From NCBI RefSeq assembly GCF_900188345.1, contig NZ_FZOD01000038.1, forward strand, positions 28,312 to 92,311: 64,000 nucleotides of DNA, written 5' to 3'. Under the pieces are notes generated by a model. The model did not search any database. It was not told the DNA's origin and saw only the letters and a list, made by a program, of their open reading frames with translations. The translations under genes were made by a program, and so were the position numbers. Shown piece after piece: positions 32,169-39,833 of the stretch. Position 1 is the stretch's first letter. The number at the start of each line of letters is the position of its first letter. The DNA is from Streptosporangium subroseum. GTDB taxonomy: Bacteria; Actinomycetota; Actinomycetes; Streptosporangiales; Streptosporangiaceae.

Positions 32169-33698
32169 TCAGTCACGGCTGTTCAACTCCTCGGCGACCT
32201 GGCGCGCGGCGTGCAGGGCGTGCTCGCGCAGCTCGGTGCTCGCCTGTTTGCCCTTCTCCGACACGTCGACCTTGATCAGCAGATTGCTCACCCGGAAACG
32301 GATGACCGCGTGGACCTCGTCCAGGGCGACTACGTCGTAGGAGAACGCCTCCGCCCCGACCCGGCCCACGTTCCTGAGCGGGCCGACCGAGCCGACGAGG
32401 CCGGTTCCCTTATCGGCGACGATCCCGGTGCGCTCGGCGATGAAAAACGCGTGGGCCGCGTCGGGGCCGCTCTTCCCCGGCACGGAGCCCTTGAGGCCGA
32501 GGGCGACGCGGAGGCTGCGCTTGTCGGCCGCGTCATTGTCCCAGAGGCAGTACGGTTCGCCGTCCTGCCCGGAAGGCTTCATGGGAGTCGGGGACGCACT
32601 CGGCACCACGGCCTTGCTCTGGGACTCCGTCAGCAGGGTGCACGGGTTGGGAGCGGTGGGGAAGCGCCCGGCGCGGGGATCGGGAGCGCCCGGCGAGGCC
32701 GTGGGCGTCACCGGCCCGTCGAGGGACGCCAGCAGCATGGCTCCGGCCGCTCCGATCGCGACCGCCGCCAGCACGACCCCGGCGATCAGCCCGGTACGGC
32801 GCGGCTTCGGCGGCGGCGCGATGGCCAGTGGTGCCGCTGCCGGCGGGGCGGCCGCCACGGGCAGCGCCCCCGGGTCAAGCCCCTGGGCGACTCGGTGCAG
32901 GGCGGTACGGAGCCCGGCCTCTCCGGGACGCTGCCTGGGGTCCTTGGCCAGTACGGCGAGCAGCACGGGCGCCAGGGCCGCCGCCCGGGCGGGAAACGGG
33001 GTCTCCTGGGTGAGCACCGCGCCGAGGGTGGCCACCGGGGTGTCGCGCTGGAAGGGGCCCCGGCCCTCGACGGCCGCGTACAGGGTCGCGCCCAGGGACC
33101 ACAGGTCGGCGGCGGGGCCGTCGCCGGTGCCGCGTAATCGTTCGGGGGCGATGTAGCCGGGGGAGCCGACCAGCGCGTCCGGCGAGGTGAGCTGGACCTC
33201 GCCCTCAAGCGTGGCGATGCCGAAGTCGGTCAGCAGCACCCCGCCGTCCTGGGCGAGCATGATGTTGGCCGGTTTCACGTCACGATGCACGATGCCCCGG
33301 CTGTGGGCGAGGGCCAGCGCGTCGAGTACGGCCAGCCCGATCGCGGCCACCGACCGCGGTGGGAGCGGTCCGTCCGCGCGCATCGCCTGGCCCAGCGAAC
33401 GGCCTCTGACCAGGTCCATCACGATCCACGGACGGCCGTCCTGCGCGATGACGTCATGCACGGCCACGATGGACGGATGGCTCAGCCGGGCGGCGGCACG
33501 GGCCTCGCGGAGGGTGCGTTCGCGCATCTCGACGCGGTGCGCCTCGGGCAGGTGCGGGTCGATCCGCACCTCCTTGATCGCCACCTCGCGGTGGAGCAGC
33601 TCGTCGAGGGCCCGCCAGACCACGCCCATCCCGCCCTCACCGAGGCGTCCGAGCGCGCGGTAACGGCCCGCGAGCACCGGGAGCGACGGGTCAGCCAT
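32169..33698 (-). CDS. Membrane Ser/Thr protein kinase, catalytically complete (third of cluster)
   Basis: 509 residues. All Hanks motifs are present: LGEGGMGVVW, EVAIKEVRI, HRDVKPANIML, LTDFGIATLEG and GSPGYIAPERL. The Pro/Ala-rich juxtamembrane linker leads to a span at about 303-326 (TGLIAGVVLAAVAIGAAGAM). The extracytoplasmic domain PNPCTLLTESQSKAVVP, GRVGAEAFSYDVVALDEVHA is homologous in layout to that of the other three cluster members. It starts 8 bp inside the preceding gene, showing an operon. It is the best candidate for the active kinase that phosphorylates or partners its degenerate neighbours. Confidence 0.92.
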   Translation of the reverse strand: MADPSLPVLAGRYRALGRLGEGGMGVVWRALDELLHREVAIKEVRIDPHLPEAHRVEMRERTLREARAAARLSHPSIVAVHDVIAQDGRPWIVMDLVRGRSLGQAMRADGPLPPRSVAAIGLAVLDALALAHSRGIVHRDVKPANIMLAQDGGVLLTDFGIATLEGEVQLTSPDALVGSPGYIAPERLRGTGDGPAADLWSLGATLYAAVEGRGPFQRDTPVATLGAVLTQETPFPARAAALAPVLLAVLAKDPRQRPGEAGLRTALHRVAQGLDPGALPVAAAPPAAAPLAIAPPPKPRRTGLIAGVVLAAVAIGAAGAMLLASLDGPVTPTASPGAPDPRAGRFPTAPNPCTLLTESQSKAVVPSASPTPMKPSGQDGEPYCLWDNDAADKRSLRVALGLKGSVPGKSGPDAAHAFFIAERTGIVADKGTGLVGSVGPLRNVGRVGAEAFSYDVVALDEVHAVIRFRVSNLLIKVDVSEKGKQASTELREHALHAARQVAEELNSRD

Positions 33699-35700
33699 GG
33701 GTCTTCAGGGACTCGGCGATCCAGCGGGCGACCTTCTCGGCGTTTTTTGTGATCTTGCCGTCGGAGTCCGTCTTGATGCCACCCCGCTCGTACTCGACCT
33801 CGGCGATCAGGTTGCTGACCCGGAGGACCACGGTCACCTTGTAGGACCCGCCGTACAGGTTGATGGAGTTGTAGCCGCCGAAGGAGAAGGCCTCCTCGCC
33901 TATCCCCTTCAGGTCCTTGGGCGGGGCGGGCTTCGGGGTGGTGAACTGGGCCTTGTCGACGAAGTCCTTCTTCTTACCGGCCAGATACTCCTTGGCCCTC
34001 GCCAGCTCGGAGCCGTCCTGCTTCTGGGCGACCAGCCGTACGCGGAGGTCGAACTTCTCCACGTTCGGCTTGCGCCAGTCGTGGGAGTTGAGCCAGTTGC
34101 ACTCGGCGGCCTCGACCTCCGAGCTCTTGAACCCCGGCACGACCTCTTCGGCCTGCTTGTCGTCGAGCAGGCCGCACGCCCTGGGAGCGGCGGCAAAGCG
34201 TCCCTTGGCCCCGGCGCCCTCGGCGGAGTCGGCGACGGCATCGCTCTCGCCGGAGCCGCTGAGCACCGAGGTGAGCAGGATGCCGATGGTGACCGCCATG
34301 GCGATGAGCAGGGTGCCGGTCAGCGCCACCACGGAGCGGGGCACGAGCACTCCGGCTCGCAGATCGGAGCGTTCGGTGGGGCCGGTCGGGGCCTGCGAGG
34401 GAGAGGCGAGGGGGATGTCCCTTCTCGTTCCGGTGCCCGGGGCCGGCTCGCGCGAGGTGGGATCGTCCGGAAGGGACGGAGCGCCGGGCATGGGCGGGGC
34501 GGAGAAGAGAGGCGGGGCGGGGAGGGCGGAGGTCCGCTCGTAGGGGCCCGGCGGGGTGGGCGCGGTCGGCTCCGAGCCGGGGGATCCGGGCGTTCCACGG
34601 TCCAAGGGTCCGGTCGCTCCGGGCGTCTCCGGGCCGAGAGGTCCGGTTCCACGGCCGGTCGCTCCGGACGCGTCCGAGCCGAGGGGTCCGGGCCCACGGT
34701 CGGGGGATCCGGGCGTCTCCGAGCCGGAGGGGCCGGGTGTTCCAGCGCCGGAGGGGCCGGATGCGCCGGAGCTGAGGGGTCCGGACGTTTCAGGCGTTCC
34801 GGGGCTGAAAGTTTCGGTCGTACCGGGTGTTCTCGGGGCGTAAGGCGTCGCGTCGCCGTTGAAGGGCCCAGGTGCGCCGGGCATCCTGAGGTTGAAGGGC
34901 GCCGTGACAGGGCCGCCGGTTCCGAGCGCTTCGGGGTCGGAAGGCGCCGCGGCATCGGAGCCGAAGGGCCCGGGGCCGCTCGCCCCGGACCCGAACGACC
35001 TGGGGGGTGGGGGGAACGCGCTGGAGCCCGGCGGCAGGGAGCTCTGTGAGGAGAACGGCGGGGGAAACGCACTGGAGCCGGGCGGCAGGGAGTTCTGTGA
35101 GGAGAACGGCGGCGGGAACGACTCCTCGAAGCGGGGAGGGGACGCCGCCATGGCGGCGCGGGGGACGGAGGCCTCGCCACGGCTCTGCGCGATGTCGAGC
35201 AGAGCCATGCGCAGGAACCCGGGGGCGGGCCGTTGCGTGGGGTCTCCGGACAGCAGGCTGAACAGGATGGGGGCGATCGGCCCCGCGTTCTCCAGGGCGC
35301 CGCCGGGCGACGGCGGGTGCCCCTCGACGGCGGTGTAGAGGGTGGCGCCGAGCGACCACAGGTCGGCGGCGGGGCTCGTCACCCCCTCGGGAGCGGTGAA
35401 GACCGGGGACGGAAGGGTCGGTCCGGTGAGGATGATCTGGTCGTAGGGGCCGAGCAGCACCGAGCCCGGCCGTACGTCACCGTGGAGCATCCCGCGGTTG
35501 TGCACGGCCACGAGCTGGTCCAGCACGGCCAGGCCGACCACGGCGGTCCGTTGCGGCGGCATCGGCCCGAGCCGTCCGATCACCTGTTCCAGCGAGGCCT
35601 GCTCCAGCACCGACGGGACCTCCGTCCCGGTCTCGGAACTGAGATCGGTGGGCCCGCCGGCGTGCCTGCCCTGTGATCTGGGGGTGTCTGGATGGTTCAT
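33691..35700 (-). CDS. Truncated membrane pseudokinase with long Pro/Gly/Ser linker (second of cluster)
   Basis: 669 residues. It begins directly in the kinase C-lobe (LEQVIGRLGPMPPQRTAVVG, VAVHNRGMLHGDVRPGSVLL, SPAADLWSLGATLYTAVEGH). The N-lobe with the ATP-binding loop and lysine is absent, HRD is HGD, and no DFG exists. Residues about 175-440 form a very long Gly/Pro/Ser/Thr linker with short repeats (GTPGPSGSETPGSPDRGPGP). A span at about 455-481 precedes a DUF3558-like extracytoplasmic domain. ATG 35700 overlaps the upstream kinase stop by ATGA. The coding strand continues open above this start, but that part is antisense noise. Confidence 0.85.
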   Translation of the reverse strand: MNHPDTPRSQGRHAGGPTDLSSETGTEVPSVLEQASLEQVIGRLGPMPPQRTAVVGLAVLDQLVAVHNRGMLHGDVRPGSVLLGPYDQIILTGPTLPSPVFTAPEGVTSPAADLWSLGATLYTAVEGHPPSPGGALENAGPIAPILFSLLSGDPTQRPAPGFLRMALLDIAQSRGEASVPRAAMAASPPRFEESFPPPFSSQNSLPPGSSAFPPPFSSQSSLPPGSSAFPPPPRSFGSGASGPGPFGSDAAAPSDPEALGTGGPVTAPFNLRMPGAPGPFNGDATPYAPRTPGTTETFSPGTPETSGPLSSGASGPSGAGTPGPSGSETPGSPDRGPGPLGSDASGATGRGTGPLGPETPGATGPLDRGTPGSPGSEPTAPTPPGPYERTSALPAPPLFSAPPMPGAPSLPDDPTSREPAPGTGTRRDIPLASPSQAPTGPTERSDLRAGVLVPRSVVALTGTLLIAMAVTIGILLTSVLSGSGESDAVADSAEGAGAKGRFAAAPRACGLLDDKQAEEVVPGFKSSEVEAAECNWLNSHDWRKPNVEKFDLRVRLVAQKQDGSELARAKEYLAGKKKDFVDKAQFTTPKPAPPKDLKGIGEEAFSFGGYNSINLYGGSYKVTVVLRVSNLIAEVEYERGGIKTDSDGKITKNAEKVARWIAESLKTHG

Positions 35701-37295
35701 CCGCCAGCCTTCTGCTTGTTCAGCGCGTTCGCGATCCAGGTGGCGGCGGTGTGGGCGCCCGCCCGGATCGAGGGGCCGTCCTCGCTGCCGTCCACCACGG
35801 TGTAGCCGACGTCGACGACCAGGTTGTCGACGCGGAGGACCACGAAGCTCTGTTCGAGCCTGCCGGTCTTCCGATTTTCGTAGACGTCGTAGCCGAAAGC
35901 CTCGTTCCCGACCGGTGCGACCGGCAGCGGCCCCGTGGAGCGGGCGGAGCGGGCGCCGGCCTGGATATCCGACCAGCTCCAGGCGAGCTGGCCGCTGGGG
36001 ATGGCGTTGTTGCGCTCGTTCACGAACAGCTCGTGAGCCTGGCGCGGGCTCTTGCCCCACTGCTTGTTCAGGCCCGAGGGGCGCACCTCCAGGCCCAGGC
36101 CGCTGACCGTCCACCGGCAGCCACCGTTGCTGGTCGGTTTTCCCTCGTCGTTCAGTGCCGGGAGCAACCGCTGGACACTGGCGACGGGGAGCAGCTTGCA
36201 CAGGTCCACGGGGGTGGCGAAGGCACCGGGTTTCTCGCTGAGCGCGGCAGGCTTCTCGACGACCGTACGGTCCGCCGACAGGTGGACCACGCCCATCGTG
36301 GCCCCGATGACCACCGCGACCACCGCCACCTCGACGGCGGCCCACAGCGCCGCTCCCCTGGGCTGGAGGAGGGGCCGGAGGGCCGGAGCCGGCTGGGGGC
36401 GGTGCGGCGCCGCCGCGGGCACAGGCGCGGGCGCAGGCGCGGGTGTGGATGCGGGTGGAGGCGTGGTGGCCGTACGGCCGGCGGCGAGCTCCTCCAGGGC
36501 GCGGGCCACGGTCTCGAAGGACGGCCGGGCCTCGGGCAGGGGGTCCAGCATGAGCATGAGCAGCGGGCCCAGCGCGCCCGCCCGCTCAGGCTGTCTGGCC
36601 GGTTCGGTGAGCACCCGGCTGATCGCCGCGATGGGAGTCGCGGCGGGGTGCGGCGGCAGGCCCTCGACGGCGAAGTAGAGGGTCGCGCCGAGCGACCACA
36701 GATCGGAGGCGGGAGTGCCGCGTTCGCCGCGCAGCCGTTCGGGGGCGGCGTAGTTGGGCGCGTCGACGAGGTGGCCGGTGCGCCCGGAGGTGACCTCGCC
36801 GTCGACGACGGCGAGACCGAAGTCGGTGAGGACCGCTCTGCCCGTCCTGGTGAGGAAGACGTTGCCCGGCTGGACGTCGCGGTGCACCATCCCGGCGGCA
36901 TGGGTGGCGGCGAGCGCGCTGAGAATGCCCACACCGACCCTGGCCGCCTGGTGGACCGGCAGCGGCCGCCGATTGCGGACGGTCTGTTCCAGGGACGCGC
37001 CCGACAGTCGCTCCATGACGAGCCAGGGCCGCTCCTGCTCGATGATCACGTCGTGGACGGTGACGATCGAGGGATGCTTGAGCCGGGCGGCCAGGTTGGC
37101 CTCCCGGAGCGCGGCGGCGTAGGTCTCCTGCCGCCGGACGGGGTCGAGGTCCGGCGGAAGCCGTATCTCCTTGACCGCCACGTCACGGCCGAGCGTCTCG
37201 TCGGCGGCAAGCCAGACCGTGCCCGACCCACCCTCGGAGAGGGGGTTGAGCAGCCGGTAGCGGCCTGCCAGCACTCGAGTGTCGATCCTGCTCAC
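35697..37295 (-). CDS. Membrane Ser/Thr protein kinase (first of cluster)
   Basis: About 532 residues. Kinase motifs are largely intact: LSEGGSGTVWLA, DVAVKEIRLPP, HRDVQPGNVFLT, LTDFGLAVV and APNYAAPERLRG. The catalytic-loop lysine is replaced by Gln (HRDVQPGN), which could lower activity. A Pro/Ala linker, a span at about 313-338 (AALWAAVEVAVVAVVIGATM) and an extracytoplasmic domain (VDLCKLLPVASVQRLLPALN) follow. GTG 37295 gives an N-terminus like its paralogues (SRIDTRVLAGRYRLL); ATG 37352 or 37343 would add 16-19 residues. It leads a four-gene operon. Confidence 0.88.
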   Translation of the reverse strand: MSRIDTRVLAGRYRLLNPLSEGGSGTVWLAADETLGRDVAVKEIRLPPDLDPVRRQETYAAALREANLAARLKHPSIVTVHDVIIEQERPWLVMERLSGASLEQTVRNRRPLPVHQAARVGVGILSALAATHAAGMVHRDVQPGNVFLTRTGRAVLTDFGLAVVDGEVTSGRTGHLVDAPNYAAPERLRGERGTPASDLWSLGATLYFAVEGLPPHPAATPIAAISRVLTEPARQPERAGALGPLLMLMLDPLPEARPSFETVARALEELAAGRTATTPPPASTPAPAPAPVPAAAPHRPQPAPALRPLLQPRGAALWAAVEVAVVAVVIGATMGVVHLSADRTVVEKPAALSEKPGAFATPVDLCKLLPVASVQRLLPALNDEGKPTSNGGCRWTVSGLGLEVRPSGLNKQWGKSPRQAHELFVNERNNAIPSGQLAWSWSDIQAGARSARSTGPLPVAPVGNEAFGYDVYENRKTGRLEQSFVVLRVDNLVVDVGYTVVDGSEDGPSIRAGAHTAATWIANALNKQKAGG

Positions 37296-37766
37296 CCCGT
37301 TCACTATCCGATCGCGGACAGCAACATAGTCACTTAGCGGCATATGGACCAATGAAGAGGGATTCCCTTGCGGGTTGTGTGCCCCTTGTACCCCCTACAC
37401 CCTTTAACCTCCGACATCCTCGGCGTTCGATGGTTCCCCGTGGAGCAGCGGACGCCGGATCTCGGACGGTCGCCGGAGGCCAGGCCGGTGCTCGTGGGCG
37501 CTCCACATGTGCCCGGTGTGGCGGCTTCCATGTTCGGCGGAATCGTTGCCCCCGACCCGGTGCGGACAGGCGCTGACGTCGATCACTTCGTCACGATACG
37601 ACGGGAGAATATCTAGTTGATGCCGGAACGAAGGCATCGATACGCTGACCGTCCCTTCGAGCCGGAGGAGGTGAGGAGCAGATGTTCGCCAACCCGGTCA
37701 CTCGCTCCCGCCTCGGGCAACAGACCGCCTGAGGTCCCCGGGAGCGCACGCTCTCTGGAGTTTCCC
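37296..37766. other. Divergent region between the kinase operon and a GNAT gene
   Basis: About 470 bp. It must contain the kinase-operon promoter (the AT-rich part near 37320-37345) and the GNAT promoter. A frame continuous with the GNAT gene extends back to 37617 but encodes Arg/Pro-rich sequence without family features. No other gene is supported. Confidence 0.5.
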
Positions 37767-38708
37767 TTGTCTGACCTGCTTTTCCGTCCGCTCGAAGCGG
37801 GCGAGTCCGACCTGTTCCACCGCTACGGCGCGCTGCCGGCCTCCGGCGTGGGCGCACGTGCGCTCTCCTTCGAAAAGCTCGATTACCGACCCGAATGGGT
37901 CTGGGTCGCGCTGCGCGGCGACGAGGTCGTCGCCAGGGCGGGATTCTGGGGTCCGCCGGGCTCCAGGCATCCCTTCAGCCTCGACTGGTTCGACCCGGGT
38001 TCGGGCCCGGACCGGATCGAGGTGGGCGCAGAGCTGCTGCGGGCCGCCTACGCCGCGCTGGTCACGCCCGGATACACCGCGCCGTCCGGCGCGCGGCCGG
38101 ACTACCACCTGTTCCTGCCGAGCGACTGGCGTGAACGCCCCGACGCGTTCGCCGACGCCTCCGACCGGATCGCCGCGGCCGAGAAGGCGGGGCTGCGCCA
38201 GTCCGTCGAGCGGCTGAACCTGCGCTGGATCCCCGAGTACGGCCTGCCGCCCAGGTCCACCCGGCTGACCTTCACCCCGGTCCTCGACGAGGAGACGATG
38301 GTGGACCTGCTGGCCAGGATCGCCGAAGGCAGCCTGGACCACTGGGACCAGCGCAACCTCGCGGAGAAGGGAGCGAGGGCGACCGCCCTGGAGACCGTGG
38401 CGGAGGTCGCCGCGATGCCCGGCGGGCGTGGCCGGTGGCGGCTCGCCCGCGACGCGTCCGGGGCACTGGTGGGCATCGTGATGCCCACCCGAAACTCCAG
38501 GACCGCGACGATCGGCTACGTCGGGGTCGATCCCGTCCACCGCGGCCACGGCTACGCCGACGACCTGGCGACCGAGGCGATGCACATCTTCGTCGCCGAA
38601 GGTGAGCTCGAGGTGAACGACAACACCGACGTGGGCAACGCGCCCATGGCGGCCTCGTTCGCCAGGATCGGCTATCGGATCACCGGCCGCCGGCTGATCC
38701 TCGTCTGA
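37767..38708 (+). CDS. GNAT-family N-acetyltransferase
   Basis: 313 residues. The acetyl-CoA-binding region is in the second half: RLARDASGALVGIVMPTRNS, then TATIGYVGVDPVHRGHGYAD, in which V-x-P-x-H-R-G-x-G-Y is the pyrophosphate loop. The C-terminal NDNTDVGNAPMAASFARIGY is the conserved N...M...Y/F motif. The N-terminal half resembles a degenerate second GNAT fold. TTG 37767 is favoured (CTGGAG 6 bases upstream, product starts SDLLFRPLEAGE). Substrate unknown. Confidence 0.85.
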   Translation: MSDLLFRPLEAGESDLFHRYGALPASGVGARALSFEKLDYRPEWVWVALRGDEVVARAGFWGPPGSRHPFSLDWFDPGSGPDRIEVGAELLRAAYAALVTPGYTAPSGARPDYHLFLPSDWRERPDAFADASDRIAAAEKAGLRQSVERLNLRWIPEYGLPPRSTRLTFTPVLDEETMVDLLARIAEGSLDHWDQRNLAEKGARATALETVAEVAAMPGGRGRWRLARDASGALVGIVMPTRNSRTATIGYVGVDPVHRGHGYADDLATEAMHIFVAEGELEVNDNTDVGNAPMAASFARIGYRITGRRLILV

Positions 38709-38906
38709 CCCGGGTGGGGCCTCCGCTCCCTCGGGGGGCCCCACATCCGGCAGGGCATGCTCCTGAGCGGGAGACGCGTGTCCTGGGGAGAACACTTGCC
38801 TGAGCGGGGAACGCGTCCGAGGGGAAGACCCGTGCTTGAGCGAGGACGTGCACCCTGGGAGAGACCTGCGTCTAGGGGAGACGTGCGCCTGGGGGATGCG
38901 CAAAAC
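38709..38906. repeat. Degenerate GGGGAGACGCGTGCCTGAG repeats
   Basis: Between the GNAT gene and the response regulator at least six imperfect copies of a unit like GAGCGGGGAACGCGTCC or GGGGAGACGTGCGCCTG occur every 25-30 bp from about 38765 to 38895. No gene is visible. Confidence 0.6.
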
Positions 38907-38936
38907 CTGCACAATTCACCGCAGTTCATCTGCACA
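38907..38936 (+). promoter_or_regulatory. Direct repeats CTGCACA upstream of the OmpR-type regulator
   Basis: CTGCACA at 38907-38913 and 38930-38936, 23 bp apart start to start, end 22 bp before the regulator ATG. OmpR/PhoB regulators bind direct repeats, so this could be an autoregulatory site. Confidence 0.45.
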
Positions 38937-38958
38937 GGTCCGGTCTACGCTGCCCGGC

Positions 38959-39648
38959 ATGGCAACTCCTCAGCAACGACGTGTCCTCGTGGTGGAGGAC
39001 GACGAGACGATCGCGCGGGCCGTACGGCACCGGCTGGTCGCGGAGGGCTTCGAGGTTCAGGTCGCCGGGGACGGGGAGGCCGCGCTCGCGGCCTACGCGA
39101 AGACCGGGCCCGACGTGGTGGTGCTCGACAGGCTGTTGCCCGGACTCGACGGGCTTGAGGTGTGCCGCCGGATGCAGGCGGCGCGGCCGGTGCCGGTGCT
39201 CATGCTCACCGCGCTCGGCGAGGAGACCGACCTGCTCGTGGGGCTCGGGGTCGGGGCCGACGACTACATGGCCAAGCCGTTCAGCATGCGCGAGCTGGTC
39301 GCCCGGGTGCACGCCCTGCTGCGCAGGGTGGAGCGGGCCTCCCAGCTGGCCGTGGACGACACGGTCATCCGCGTCGCCGACATCGAGATCGACACCGCCG
39401 AGCGCCGGGTCTACGTGCGAGGCGCGGAGGCGCAGCTGACCAGGACGGAGTTCGACCTCCTCTGCCGCCTCGCCGAACGCCCCGGCCAGGTCTTCGAGCG
39501 GGAACGGCTGCTGGCGGACATCTGGGGCTTCTCCGAGGCCGCGGCCACGCGCACCGTCGACAGCCACGTGCGGGCCCTGCGCCGGAAGCTCGGCCCCGGC
39601 GTCGTCCGGACGGTGCACGGAGTCGGCTACGCCCTCGTCCGCCCGTGA
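38959..39648 (+). CDS. OmpR/PhoB-family response regulator
   Basis: 229 residues. Receiver: RVLVVEDDETIA (acidic pair), VVVLDRLLPGLDG (phospho-Asp), VLMLTALGE (Thr), DDYMAKPFSMRELVARV (Lys). The winged-helix effector starts near residue 125 and contains LTRTEFDLLCRLAERPGQVF, then VDSHVRALRRKLGPGVVRTV and HGVGYALV. The ATG at 38959 is used because the frame above it is repeat sequence. The histidine kinase gene follows after 185 bp on the same strand. Confidence 0.95.
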   Translation: MATPQQRRVLVVEDDETIARAVRHRLVAEGFEVQVAGDGEAALAAYAKTGPDVVVLDRLLPGLDGLEVCRRMQAARPVPVLMLTALGEETDLLVGLGVGADDYMAKPFSMRELVARVHALLRRVERASQLAVDDTVIRVADIEIDTAERRVYVRGAEAQLTRTEFDLLCRLAERPGQVFERERLLADIWGFSEAAATRTVDSHVRALRRKLGPGVVRTVHGVGYALVRP

Positions 39649-39833
39649 ACATCGGCCGTGAACATCGGCCGTGCCGTCACTCGTCCGCGGGCGTCGGCCG
39701 TGTTCTCGCTCGTGAGTCTCGGTTGAACCGTCGCCTGCCCTGGACATCGGTCATGTCCCTGCCCGTCCGTGGGTGTTGGTTGCGCCTTGTTCGTCCGTGA
39801 ACCGATTCTCCTTTTTCTCACTCCAAGACTGGG

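Noticed and set aside
33691..36345. 884-codon reading of the truncated pseudokinase including 200 extra N-terminal residues
   Set aside because: The added part is an off-frame reading of the upstream kinase and is Arg/Gly-rich noise. ATG 35700 overlaps the upstream stop by ATGA and begins plausible protein.
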